Below are positions 53,496 through 63,198 of a DNA stretch of 64,000 nt, one piece after another (the stretch's first letter is position 1; each line of letters opens with the position of its first letter). The stretch spans positions 1,302,001-1,366,000 of the forward strand of contig CM074136.1 of the NCBI GenBank assembly GCA_037178625.1, written 5' to 3'. The DNA comes from Skeletonema tropicum (Eukaryota > Bacillariophyta > Thalassiosirophyceae > Thalassiosirales > Thalassiosiraceae). A program made the translations under genes and the position numbers. The notes beneath the pieces were generated by a model. It searched no databases. It saw only the letters and a program-made list of their open reading frames with translations, and was not told the origin of the DNA.

Positions 53496-54292
53496 TAGCG
53501 TAATGGAATTTCAAAAGGGTGAAATTTCACTACTGCAACTTTCGTGAAATTTACAGGGTGAAAGTTGCACCAATTTTGGCCAACAATGAAATTTCACAAA
53601 AATTCTGGCGCGAACGGATGGTACTGAACCAACACGTAGCACAAAAATAACCTAAGACCCTTCATTCCACCAACCACCAAACCCCAAAGAACACCACGCA
53701 CCATCCAGATGATGAGTTTGTCAACTCAGCGGAGAGTAACTCTTCACCAAAATGCTGGCGACTAACAATGCAGTATTACTTATTCCTTCGTAGTAATTCA
53801 GCTTACATGCGTGTTCCTGCATTGGCATGTACCAGATGATTTTGGGCGCGGATGGCTCTTATTTTGGGTGCGGGTATGTGCACAAATCAACTTTTTGTTC
53901 ACTCTGCCGTCTACCACGCTGTCATAGCGATTGGTTGCTAAGCCTCTAATGTCTATGGGAACTGTCGGATCGATGGATTGTGAGCGTAGGGCCAAACCTC
54001 TGAAGAACAGCATTCTTGTGAAGGATAGGAATAGGATGAAGGATCCAACTGGTGTTGCACTTCTTCGAGGGAAGGAAAACCTCCGTCATATCATGGATGC
54101 GAAGAAGATGCTTGGAAAGAAGCTTGCTGACAGTCTCTCTTAGAGTGATGTGTTGACTGCAGAGTGCAAAGTATTACGACTATCTCAGGATAAGCTAGAG
54201 TGAAATTTAATCCCTTGAAATTTCTGAAATTTCTGAAATTTCAACCTGCAATTTTCAACCCCCTCCAAAAATGGTGAAATTCCATTACGCTA
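53496..54292 (+). mobile_element. Non-autonomous hAT element, copy 1
   Basis: 797 bp with perfect 11-bp termini TAGCGTAATGG...CCATTACGCTA, extended by imperfect inverted repeats (AATTTCA/TGAAATT). An 8-bp target duplication TTTTTACT flanks it (53488-53495 and 54293-54300), diagnostic of hAT. Near the 3' end it keeps a coding fragment: LVAKPLMSMGTVGSMDCERR and RNRMKDPTGVALLRGKENLR, which resembles the hAT C-terminal dimerisation domain. The 5' part of a transposase is missing. The first 158 bp and last 366 bp match copy 2. Confidence 0.9.
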
Positions 54293-54362
54293 TTTTTACT
54301 CCTACACAATAGTAGCTCGCTACATCACGCGCCATTCATCGCTCTAGCAAACATTCTGTAGC

Positions 54363-55527
54363 ATGAAGAAGTATCCTTTCAGCAGTACTATCGTCGCAGT
54401 AGTATCATCTTCATTCATATTATCAATACTGCTACTGCCACAATGTACCACAGCCTTTGCCACCACCAGTCAACCATCATCCTCTCCAACATCAACATCA
54501 TCAACATCATCCTCCATCATCATCCCAGACAACAACAACAACATTCACCTCCCAATCCTCTACGAAAACGATCATCTACTAGCAATCTCCAAACCACCCC
54601 ACATACCCCATCACGATGATCCACAATCCAATAATCAACTTGGCATCATGTCCCTAATACGACATCAACAACAACAATCATCATCATCATCATCATCTAG
54701 CACCTTTACCTTCTCCTATCCACATCGTCTCTACGGGGTACATCGTACTAGATCGCGTCACCTCGGGTATACTCTTACTCGCCAAAAGTTCCTCAGTGGC
54801 AAATACACTAGTGACCAAATTCAAGGAACGTAAAGTGCACAAAGTATTACATGGCACTAAGTGGGAAGAAACCAAGGAAGAAGAAACAGGGTTGGGTTCG
54901 GGGGGAGATGGTATTGGGACGTAGGGGGAGTTATAAGCTTGTCAACAATGATGGTGGTGGTAAAAAAAAGACACAACAAATAATGTTGGATAATGATGAT
55001 GGTAGTACAAAGACGAGTAGTAGTAGTAGTAGTGGGAATTATGCAGTGACTAGATTCTTTACGGCAGGAGTGGGCAATGTGCCACTGTCACCATTGTTGT
55101 TGAGTCAACAAGAAGTTGATTGATGACGGGAAGGAAGAGAATACTGTTGTTTCAGCTGATTGTTCCAAAGACGGCAATATTATTTCAACCACATACAGGT
55201 AAAACGCATCAGCTTCGTGTGGCCGCAAAGTCAGTTGGATTGCCTATATTGGGAGATGCACGGTATGGAGGTGGACGAGTCTCTTGTAGCAGTGATGACG
55301 ATACAACAACTGAGGAGGGAGCAGTATTTGATCGAACCTATTTGCATGCAGCAGCAATTCATTTTGAACTTGATGGTGAGGAAGTGTGTATTTATTCACC
55401 ACCTCCGTTTGGTACATTTGTTCGAGAATTCATCGGAGTTGGATGATGTGTTTGTTGGAATGATGAGGAAGCATTGTGATGGTGATGATCCTATTTTACA
55501 ACACATTGATGGATTGAAGCTGCAATA
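54363..55527 (+). pseudogene. RluA-type RNA pseudouridine synthase with four frame breaks
   Basis: Pieces in order: a signal-like N-terminus (ILSILLLPQCTTAFATTS, plausibly plastid), ILYENDHLLAISKPPHIPHH, then YPHRLYGVHR. A one-base insertion (about 54748) separates this from LDRVTSGILLLAKSSS, which holds the catalytic Asp. Then KFKERKVHK and, after another one-base slip (about 54846), YYMALSGKKPRKKKQGWVRG. Then NYAVTRFFTAGVGN to a stop, and ILFQPHTGKTHQLRVAAKSV with LPILGDARYGGG (55120-55443), and a last slip before DDVFVGMMRKHCDGDDPILQ, ending at 55527. All RluA motifs are present, so the ancestor was a pseudouridine synthase modifying rRNA or tRNA, perhaps in the plastid. Four breaks in 1.2 kb suggest a pseudogene more than chance sequencing error. 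The hAT element lies 70 bp upstream. Confidence 0.75.
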
Positions 55528-55736
55528 AGAATAACTTGGAGCTAGTTTCGACAAGAGACAAATGAATACCAATATGTATGAATGCAGTGTGTAATATATA
55601 ATGTTAACATTTGAAATCAATAGTCCTCCACCACCCTTTCCCTCGGCGATATCTCCTCTTGAATCGTTTCCTCCACTTCCTCCATCGTTCCTTAAATCCA
55701 ATGGTGGCAGCACCACTCTTAATACTCTTATTGCCA

Positions 55737-56717
55737 TCACCACCACCACCCACCTGCCACCAACTCATCATCATCATCACCACCACCATGTTCCAATAAC
55801 CACTCACGTTCTTCCTCCAAATCTTCTTCCTCCTCCAACTTTTTTAATTTTTCCCAATAGTCATCCCACCGTTCACTCTCCTCACGTCTCACCCGTTCCA
55901 TGATCCGTTGGACACAGAATATACCCAGGAGGATGTAGGTCATCCCCACAAGTACCATAATGGCCGCCGATATCACCATGAATATCCCATCGAGGAAACG
56001 GGTGGATTTGGAGGCATGTCGATGTATGTCATTGTAGGCTACTACCACTTGCTGTTCGAGCATAACTAGTGCTAGCAATAGGTAGAATATCCCACGTGGA
56101 ATCCAATTGGTAAAGTACAGTGGTGGTGGTGGTGGTGTTTGTCCTCCTCCTCCTCTCGATGATGGATCATATTTGAGAAATGGAAACAATTCTGGAAATT
56201 CAGCAGTGATTAGTAAGAGTGAGGAGAATCCCATGAATATTCTCAGACATTTGGTTAAAATGTCCATTGTCTTCCATGCCATTAATACCGGGACCATTTC
56301 CGTATTGAAAAATCGTACATTGGCACTGATTGCTGCCAATCGGAGTGTATCAAAAAATATGAGGCCGATTGTTCGATGGGGGCGTTCTAGGGAATGGTCA
56401 CTTTCGTCACTGGCGTAGCTGCTGTAGTCGTCGTCACTTTCGCTGTCGCTGGAATCGTTGCTAATGTCACTGAGTGTTCCTTCTCGAGGAGAAGGAGGTT
56501 GAAATAGTGTGTCGTCTCCGAAAATGTCGTCATTGTTCAAGCTATTATTATTATCTGTAGCGGTGGTATAATCCTGCAGATTACTAGCAGTAGGAGTAGT
56601 AGTATCATTCCCAGTAACAAACGAGCTATATCTGTTGGGCGAAGTTACATAGGAAGGTGGAGCGATTGATCCATAATTGTTATTATTACTTTCAACATCA
56701 TCATCATTATCATTCAT
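55737..56717 (-). CDS. Four-TM protein, COPI-associated/TVP15-like
   Basis: A 326-residue single-exon protein. An Asn/Ser/acidic N-terminus (about 1-110) precedes four hydrophobic segments: TEMVPVLMAWKTMDILTKCL with FMGFSSLLLITAEF; then IPRGIFYLLLALVMLEQQVV; then FMVISAAIMVLVGMTYILLG. The block ending FPFLKYDP and then NWIPRGIFYL resembles COPI-associated (TVP15) Golgi proteins, a moderate match. An EE-rich C-terminal tail (WEKLKKLEEEEDLEEEREWL) faces the cytosol. The frame ends GGWWW in a GGT-type repeat, while another frame continues with a basic stretch (FKERWRKWRKRFKRRYRRGK), so the C-terminus may be longer with a frame change there. Confidence 0.55.
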   Translation of the reverse strand: MNDNDDDVESNNNNYGSIAPPSYVTSPNRYSSFVTGNDTTTPTASNLQDYTTATDNNNSLNNDDIFGDDTLFQPPSPREGTLSDISNDSSDSESDDDYSSYASDESDHSLERPHRTIGLIFFDTLRLAAISANVRFFNTEMVPVLMAWKTMDILTKCLRIFMGFSSLLLITAEFPELFPFLKYDPSSRGGGGQTPPPPPLYFTNWIPRGIFYLLLALVMLEQQVVVAYNDIHRHASKSTRFLDGIFMVISAAIMVLVGMTYILLGIFCVQRIMERVRREESERWDDYWEKLKKLEEEEDLEEEREWLLEHGGGDDDDELVAGGWWW

Positions 56718-57128
56718 TGAATTTGTTTCGGTTGTGATTTTAGATGGTGAGAATGATTTAGCGGCGTCTTTCCACCAGTCAGGCCTCCTCGTGAGACTGG
56801 CTCTGTGGTGGACTGCTCATTATTTATTATCAAGATAAGGAGACTGATTAGCTACTGTAACTGCAATAAGCTGCCGACTGAGTCTACTTATGTTCAGAAG
56901 TATGATGAAAGTAAGAGCATCATGACATTCCACATGCAACCAAGCAAGTGATGCAAGAGATGCAAGAGATGCAACGGACGCAACAAAGCAGAGGAAGGTT
57001 GAGTGGGACTCGGGTACCGTTGCGACAAAAGTGATAAGCCCAGACAGTCTCCGTTTCATATCCATTCTCTTCTCGAAAAGGTTCCCATGATAAGCAAGCC
57101 CAGACAGTCTCCGTTCCCGCCACCAATT
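56718..57128. other. Spacer with a short local duplication
   Basis: GCCCAGACAGTCTCCGTT occurs at about 57037 and 57099. Short minus-strand frames (56820-57186) show no motif. Confidence 0.4.
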
Positions 57129-57166
57129 CGTCGGCCGGGCCCTTTTTTAGAGACCTCCACCATGGC

Positions 57167-57855
57167 GTAGCGTAATGGAATTTCAAAAGGGTGAAATTTC
57201 ACTACTGCAACTTTCGTGAAATTTACAGGGTGAAAGTTGCACCAATTTTGGCCAACAATGAAATTTCACAAAAATTCTGGCGCGAACGGATGGTACTGAA
57301 CCAACACGTAGCACAAAAATAACCTCATTCTTTTGACGTTCCACTTCCATCGCTTCCATCTTTGGAACAGCTGCAACAGAACAACAAGTCTTTTAGTATC
57401 AAAAATGTGGTACAGTATGTGGAATCAACTGGTGCTATTTCTGGTCGCATCACGTGGTTTGAATGTTATGCAGGATCATCTGACTTCTATCGATTGGTTG
57501 CTAAGCCTCTAATGTCTATGGGAACTGTCGGATCGATGGATTGTGAGCGTAGGGCCAAACCTCTGAAGAACAGCATTCTTGTGAAGGATAGGAATAGGAT
57601 GAAGGATCCAACTGGTGTTGCACTTCTTCGAGGGAAGGAAAACCTCCGTCATATCATGGATGCGAAGAAGATGCTTGGAAAGAAGCTTGCTGACAGTCTC
57701 TCTTAGAGTGATGTGTTGACTGCAGAGTGCAAAGTATTACGACTATCTCAGGATAAGCTAGAGTGAAATTTAATCCCTTGAAATTTCTGAAATTTCTGAA
57801 ATTTCAACCTGCAATTTTCAACCCCCTCCAAAAATGGTGAAATTCCATTACGCTA
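57167..57855 (+). mobile_element. Non-autonomous hAT element, copy 2
   Basis: Same termini and shared 5' and 3' blocks as copy 1 at 53496, but a different interior. It keeps a longer transposase fragment (LPSLEQLQQNNKSFSIKNVV, then the MSMGTVGSMDCERR block). Flanked by ACCATGGC on both sides (57159-57166 and 57856-57863), an 8-bp target duplication; one extra G precedes the left terminus. Inserted in the left arm of element X. Confidence 0.85.
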
Positions 57856-57987
57856 ACCATGGCCCATGGCGGCCGCCTGACTAGCCCATAACTTTAATTT
57901 CTACTATAACGGAGATATATGCTAAACCAATGATGCAGACCTGTAGAGTATACTTATGAGGTCATATGGTATCCAAGAATCGTACTT

Positions 57988-58120
57988 ATATCTTATTTTC
58001 TCGCCGAGATATGCATTTTGGGGTTTACTATGGGCATGCCTGCCAAATTTGTCCATCAGTAAAGTTAGACAAGCTCATAGTAAACCCCAAAATGCATATC
58101 TCGGCGAGAAAATAAGATAT
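57988..58120. repeat. Perfect 45-bp hairpin arms
   Basis: 57988-58032 and 58076-58120 are exact reverse complements (starting ATATCTTATTTTCTCGCC), with a 43-nt loop. Imperfect pairing continues outward to about 57885 and 58215, so the transcript would fold into a stem of well over 100 bp. Confidence 0.9.
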
Positions 58121-59275
58121 TACTACGATTCTTTGATACCATATGCTCTCCTAAACATACTCTACAGGTAAGTATCAATGGTATAGTATATATCTGCTTC
58201 ATAATAAAAGTTATCGAGAATAAAATATAGGGGCTTATTAGGCGGCCGTCATGGTGGAGGTCTAAAAAAAATGGGCCCGGCCCAAGGGTAAATAAGCAGG
58301 GTTGGCGACGACAGTTCCCGCCGAAATTTTACCTAGTAAAAAAGCTGAGTACCGTTACCGTCTCGTCAGCAAGTTCGATCGAGAAAGCCAGTGCCGGTCC
58401 GATCATGATGATCAGCAACGCACGCACCACGCCGATCAAGGCACGGCCATGTCAGCGTTGCCGCCGCTGGAATAGTAGACCAAGTCAATCGCCGTAATAT
58501 GGGACGATTGGTGGCTGATCGTTACTATGGATTATTATGTTGGTGCTGAAGCCCTCGCCGCTGCCAAATCCCCTGAGAGAAGGCAGTATGGAGGCAATAT
58601 TATACGGTCACGTCCGGCGAGCGCCGGTCACAGAACAGTGCTTATTGAACGCCCCATCGAGCGTTTCTGCTGGATCCAAGCACGATAACATAAACATTGT
58701 AGTCCATAGTAACGATCAGCCACCGTTCGGCCCATATTACGGCTATTAACTTGGTCTATTCCAGCGGCGGCAACGTCGCCATGGTTGAGTGTTCAATTTG
58801 AGCTTTCAATGACGGAGATCGAGTAGGGCAACCGAGACTCAACGAAAGGGAGCGAGACTCAATTATGGGGAGCTCAAAGTCGTAACGACAATTTTACTTA
58901 AGAAACTTTGATGCCGTTTCTGGATCACTGCGGATCATAGGAGTGCTACGTCGGAATTTGTGAAAGATCGCTAAATTCGAGTACCGATGAGCTGACGAGA
59001 TGGTAAATTGATTTTGAAATTTAACAAAACGACGCCAACCCTGCTTATTTACCCTTGGCCCGGCCGACGGATTTGAGGTCTGTCTGGACTTATAAGAATC
59101 GCAAGAGCGAAGAGCAAAGATAGATCCAAGATCCAAAACATCACAAAAATCACAACAACATCACCGACAACGACATACTACTTACACATCCATGGTGTCC
59201 CCGCAACTGGAGTAAATACAACAACATCAACATTCAACATCCCACATCACGAGAGATAAGTACAACATATCAACC

Positions 59276-60590
59276 ATGGTGACGCCACAACTCAAACGCT
59301 GGTACAGCTCTCAAGAAGACTCCTTTTGCGACACCAATAAAGCAAGCATAGTTCTCATCGGGGCAGGTTGGTGGTCACAAGGCTGGCATCTCCCCCATCT
59401 CCACAGAAATGACTCCGTCACACTCTCCGCCATTGTCGACTCCTCCCCAAATCCAACCTCCAATTTAAATCCAAATTTGGAATCACTGATGGCACTCGCC
59501 GAACGGTACAATTGTCCCATCTTTCATTCTCTAAGTGAATTGCTGGAGAGTCCGATTGGGAAATCTATGGATGGGGCGTTGGTTTGTACACCTCATGCGA
59601 CACATTATGCTATTGGCGTGGAATTGATTGAGGAGGCGAAGCGTCGATATGAAGAGGATGAGAAGAATTATAGGCCGTTGTCGGTAATGATGGAAAAACC
59701 CATGACGACTGATGTGGATGATGCGATTCAGTTGTACAAGTTGCTGATGGAGCGAAAGAAGGCAGAGAGCAACAATAAAGATGGTGGGGATGATGACACA
59801 ACAACAAAAACTGATAGTCTAAGGATTGGTGGAGGGGTAGGTTGTTTCCTAGTCAATCACAGTGCCAACTTTCGTCCACAAGCTCGAGCAGCGCATGAGC
59901 TCATTACGACGGGGAAATTGGGGGATATACGTCACGTCACTGCATTCTTTGCCTCTCCTGTTTCATGGATATTTGATGATGTCTCTAACACGGGTTGGAA
60001 TGAAACACGTGGTTCCATGCTTGGAAATGGATTTGCATGGGGTCAACAATCACATCTGTTGAGTTGGATTTATCATGTTCGCCGGGGTGGAGAATTTGAT
60101 ACCATCCAAAGTCTTTTGCCACATGACAAAGAGTGATAAGACTGGTGCAGATGTCAGTCATGCCGCTACTGTGATTTGTAGTAATGGTGCTACATTCAGT
60201 CTATCTGGAACGAGTTTGCTACCCGGTAATGCTCATTCAGATCCACCCGTGGGGAAGAGGATTGAGATTAAAATCTTTGGTACGAAAGGTGCAGTGATTT
60301 ATCGAGGAGATGATCGAGATCCATCGTCGGGGAAGTTGGAATGGCTTCGTGGAGATGATGAGGCCGTTGGTGCAGTGGAGGTACAGTGTCCAGATCTGGG
60401 CTTTGAGTTTGAAGATCTTGATCAGGATGGGAATGGACCGGCGTCGTTGCAGTGCTTTATTGACTCTTGTCTTGGACTTGAATATTATGTGGGAGCAGAT
60501 TGTCTTACTGGGTTGAGAAGTGTGCAGACGATTGAGGCGATGTATCGATCTCATGTGTCGGGAAATTGTGAGAGTATTATTGACTTTTAA
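59276..60590 (+). CDS. Gfo/Idh/MocA-type oxidoreductase, one frame break
   Basis: The first frame (59276 on) encodes the Rossmann start ASIVLIGAGWWSQGWHLPHL, then VTLSAIVDSSP and LVCTPHATHYAIGVELIEEA. MMEKPMTTDVDDAIQLYK is the EKP block of the family. Then FLVNHSANFRPQARAAHELI and the dimer-interface beta sheet up to WIYHV. The frame then slips by one base between about 60075 and 60110. The other frame resumes with IPSKVFCHMTKSDKTGADVS, the sheet, and GLRSVQTIEAMYRSHVSGNC to the stop at 60590. Together about 437 residues, the family size. The enzymes oxidise or reduce sugar-like substrates with NAD(P); substrate unknown. No targeting signal. A 24-bp near-duplicate of the start region (ATGGTGTCCCCGCAACTGGA) at 59192 forms a 7-codon upstream ORF. 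Confidence 0.75.
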
Positions 60591-60800
60591 GATGGTTGAG
60601 CATTATGTTAGCTTGTTCTAAATCTCTGCTGCATACCCCAAGATCTTCTTCATCGTTGCACCATACCATACATCATACTAATTATGCTTCGCTTGCTTGA
60701 GCTCGTGGTTTGCCCCATGGCAAATAGGACGAGGCTCCACAACAAAAACTCCTGTGTTGAAGACAATTCGAAGTACTCGGAAGTCTCTCTAGCGTAAGTA

Positions 60801-61133
60801 CTCCCTCTGTCCCAAAAAAAATGAGCTATTTGAAGTTAATCGTAGTCCCACAAAAAACTAGCTCTTTGGCGTACTTATTCCTACGTCAGGTCCTACACAA
60901 GTGTCCGAGAGGCCTCTTCAGTTTCACATTAGGGTTAGATTTTAAGGATATTTTAACGCCTTTTGTCACAATATCATAAAAAATACTTGCTTAACAACCT
61001 CCAACCTCCATATAATTGTAACCGGCGTGAAATAAGCTTTCCAACGATGTGCAATAGCAATTTTTTGGACGAAAATTGACCAAATTTTAACTATTTTAAA
61101 TCAAAAAGCTCATTTTTTGTGGGACAGAGGGAG
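60801..61133. mobile_element. Stowaway-like (Tc1/mariner) MITE
   Basis: 333 bp with inverted termini CTCCCTCTGTCCCAAAAAAA and TTTTTTGTGGGACAGAGGGAG, flanked by TA on both sides (60799-60800 and 61134-61135). AT-rich interior without ORFs. The terminal motif resembles the Stowaway consensus of plants (CTCCCTCCGTCCC). Confidence 0.85.
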
Positions 61134-61385
61134 TACTTATTATGGTACCATAGGCATCAAAACTCAAAAGCAGCTTTACCAGCGCAGTGCGGTGATGAAA
61201 TCGCGTTGAGGAGGAAGTGAGCCGTTTATATATCCTTCAGATCTGTGTTCAGTTGTAAATAACTCTCACCTTATGTGTGACGTCACACTCCCAGTCCTTC
61301 AACAAAATCAACAAGAGCAAGACGCTCCGTCGCTCGCCCGTCGCCCGTCGCCCGTCGCCGTCCGTCCCCTACTTACCTACCATAG
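61134..61385. other. Short spacer with GTCGCCC repeat
   Basis: GCCCGTCGCCCGTCGCCCG repeats near 61336-61358 precede the CCCTGCA array. A TGTGACGTCAC palindrome lies near 61275 and recurs near 63520. Confidence 0.4.
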
Positions 61386-61461
61386 CCTGCACCCTGCACC
61401 CTGCACCCTGCACCCTGCACCCTGCACCCTGCACCCTGCACCCTGCACCCTGCACCCTGCC
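61386..61461. repeat. (CCCTGCA)n minisatellite
   Basis: About eleven 7-bp units of CCCTGCA in the 5' flank of the LRR gene, 88 bp before its ATG. Units look identical. Confidence 0.95.
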
Positions 61462-61548
61462 CAAACATGAAAAGACCTCCTTACTCCTCTATCCTCACAA
61501 ATAATAATCCTTCCGTTGCGGAACCGTGGTTCTACTCTCCTAACTTGC

Positions 61549-63198
61549 ATGATGAGCAACGATAGTAACCCTAACAAGAAGCGGAAGGCAAATGATAGCC
61601 GGGCCACGACGGATGGTGCCAGCACCAATGACAGCAGTAGCTTCCTATCGTCAGGGCGGCGTGATGAAACATCGCCAGGGCCACCTCAAGACAATAACAA
61701 AACATCACAGTTGGACCGAATGGAGGAAATGATGATGCGGATGGAAGAGAAGCTAGCCACCGTGAGCAGCCTCGAGAGACGATGTGAAAATTTAGAGGCA
61801 AAGTGTAGCAAACTTGAAGATATGTTGGAGACAAAGTGTTGCTCCGAGCAATTAGAAAGGAAGTGCAGCTCCCTTGAAACGAAACTGGCGACAACATCGC
61901 AATCAATGAAGGATCATATGGATAGATCACTCAGGTATCATGAAATGCGGATACTGAATCAACAATGGAAATATCCAACTAGTATGTATATGAGGGATGA
62001 ATTTATATATGCCAATTATGACGATGAAGAGGCTGATTATATCATTGAAACTGGTAATAAGTTAAAAAAGAGCACTGAAGCTATGAGGAGGGGGGATTTT
62101 CCAGGGGAAGATAATGGGCGGAATCAGAAGTGGATCTCTTTGGATACTGCCTACGAAGATCCTTCATCGTTTGATGAGTATACCAATAATGAATTATCTC
62201 CTCACTGGGAGGAGTTTGCTGCTGCTTTGAAGCAATTCAAGCCTGCGTTTGACATGTTGCCCGATGATTGTGAGACGAGCATCATATTTAGTTGTGTTCA
62301 ACTGAATCGTGAAATGACTGAGCTGATTCAAGAAGCATTGGCAAACATGCCATTCAAAAAGCTTTCACTTGAACACACTTATCGAATTCATGGTGGCATG
62401 AGCACAATTGCAACAATTACGGAAAACAACAAATACCTACAAAAGCTAGACATTTATCAAATTACTGGTATGGACGGGGATGATATTGCAAAGCTTTGCT
62501 CTGCTATACAGCGTCATCCTTCCATCATAGATGTCAGTATAAGAGAGTGCTTCAGTGATGATGGAATAGGAAATGAGATGCTGCGCACACTACTCACTAC
62601 TTACAATTTGAAGTTGGAGAGACTGGACATGTCTTCGAATAAAATCACTTCGGTTGAGACCACGCTCTTGCCAGATTTCTTAGCGACCAATCCGAGTCTG
62701 AAAGAACTTGATCTTTCCAATAATGATTTCTTTGACGGTGATGCTGCATTGATTGCGAATGCTCTTCGCAGTAACACAAAGCTAAGACATCTGAACATGG
62801 AAGAAAATTATGTGGGTGAAGACGGAGGAGAGGCATTGTGTATGGCAGTACGCGATGAAAGTAGCTTAAACTCCGTCGCTGACTCGAATCACAGCTGTGA
62901 GATAGACACCGACGACGCTGCCTGTGATGGTGTAAACCAGAGTGATTCGAGAGAAATGAACAGAGCCAGAAAGATATATAGGCTTCTATCTTCCAGAAAT
63001 GGAACGATGTCCAATGTAAAGCACTTTTTTGACATTGATGCGAAGCTCCTCCCAAATATACTTGAAGCTGTGCAAAAGTATTCACGGTTGACGGAAGAAG
63101 ACGAGGATTATGTGATAGCATTGTCAATCGTTTATGAAGTAATGCGTAGATGGGATAAGGTTTCTTCGTTGTACAAGACATTAACAAGCATAGAGTAA
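61549..63198 (+). CDS. Coiled-coil/leucine-rich-repeat protein, intact paralogue
   Basis: 549 residues from ATG 61549, single exon. Basic N-terminus (PNKKRKANDSRATTDG), coiled coil (QLDRMEEMMMRMEEKLATVS to KLEDMLETKCCSEQLERK), a domain with HWEEFAAALKQFKPAFDMLP, then LRRs: LERLDMSSNKITSVETTLLP, LKELDLSNNDFFDGDAALIA, LRHLNMEENYVGEDGGEALC. A conserved C-terminal domain ends RLTEEDEDYVIALSIVYEVM. The pattern LxxLDLSxN with ALRSNTKLRHL is of the RNI/GALA type, protein-binding. The N-terminal basic cluster may be nuclear. No membrane segment. It is the full-length counterpart of the broken copy at 2213-3885. TGTGACGTCACAC, a possible CRE-like site, occurs about 270 bp upstream of the ATG. Confidence 0.85.
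   Translation: MMSNDSNPNKKRKANDSRATTDGASTNDSSSFLSSGRRDETSPGPPQDNNKTSQLDRMEEMMMRMEEKLATVSSLERRCENLEAKCSKLEDMLETKCCSEQLERKCSSLETKLATTSQSMKDHMDRSLRYHEMRILNQQWKYPTSMYMRDEFIYANYDDEEADYIIETGNKLKKSTEAMRRGDFPGEDNGRNQKWISLDTAYEDPSSFDEYTNNELSPHWEEFAAALKQFKPAFDMLPDDCETSIIFSCVQLNREMTELIQEALANMPFKKLSLEHTYRIHGGMSTIATITENNKYLQKLDIYQITGMDGDDIAKLCSAIQRHPSIIDVSIRECFSDDGIGNEMLRTLLTTYNLKLERLDMSSNKITSVETTLLPDFLATNPSLKELDLSNNDFFDGDAALIANALRSNTKLRHLNMEENYVGEDGGEALCMAVRDESSLNSVADSNHSCEIDTDDAACDGVNQSDSREMNRARKIYRLLSSRNGTMSNVKHFFDIDAKLLPNILEAVQKYSRLTEEDEDYVIALSIVYEVMRRWDKVSSLYKTLTSIE

Larger units (their letters stand above)
57143..58272. mobile_element. Middle foldback element (X), hosting a hAT element
   Basis: Ends TTTTTTAGAGACCTCCACCA (57143) and GTGGAGGTCTAAAAAAAAT (to 58272) are inverted repeats; GGCGGCCGCC and GGCGGCCG pair further in. 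Without the hAT insertion it is about 440 bp and nearly one long hairpin. It interrupts the left terminal repeat of element Y after GGGCCC, which recurs on the far side. Confidence 0.75.
57129..59069. mobile_element. Outer foldback element (Y) of a three-level nest
   Basis: Its termini are CGTCGGCCGGGCCC at 57129-57142 and GGCCCGGCCGACG ending at 59069. The rest of the left terminal repeat resumes at 58273-58310 (CCCAAGGGTAAATAAGCAGG), after the inner element, and pairs with 59031-59057. Inner arms also pair: 58455-58530 with 58703-58775 (for example GGCTGATCGTTACTATGG). It has no coding capacity. It stands about 200 bp upstream of the oxidoreductase start. Class unresolved; foldback/TIR type. 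Confidence 0.75.

Noticed and set aside
57956..58171. 71-residue ORF
   Set aside because: It runs through the hairpin of foldback element X, and its palindromic ends explain the open frame.
61386..61461. CCCTGCA array as a true telomere
   Set aside because: Genes continue on both sides, and the unit is not a standard telomere repeat.
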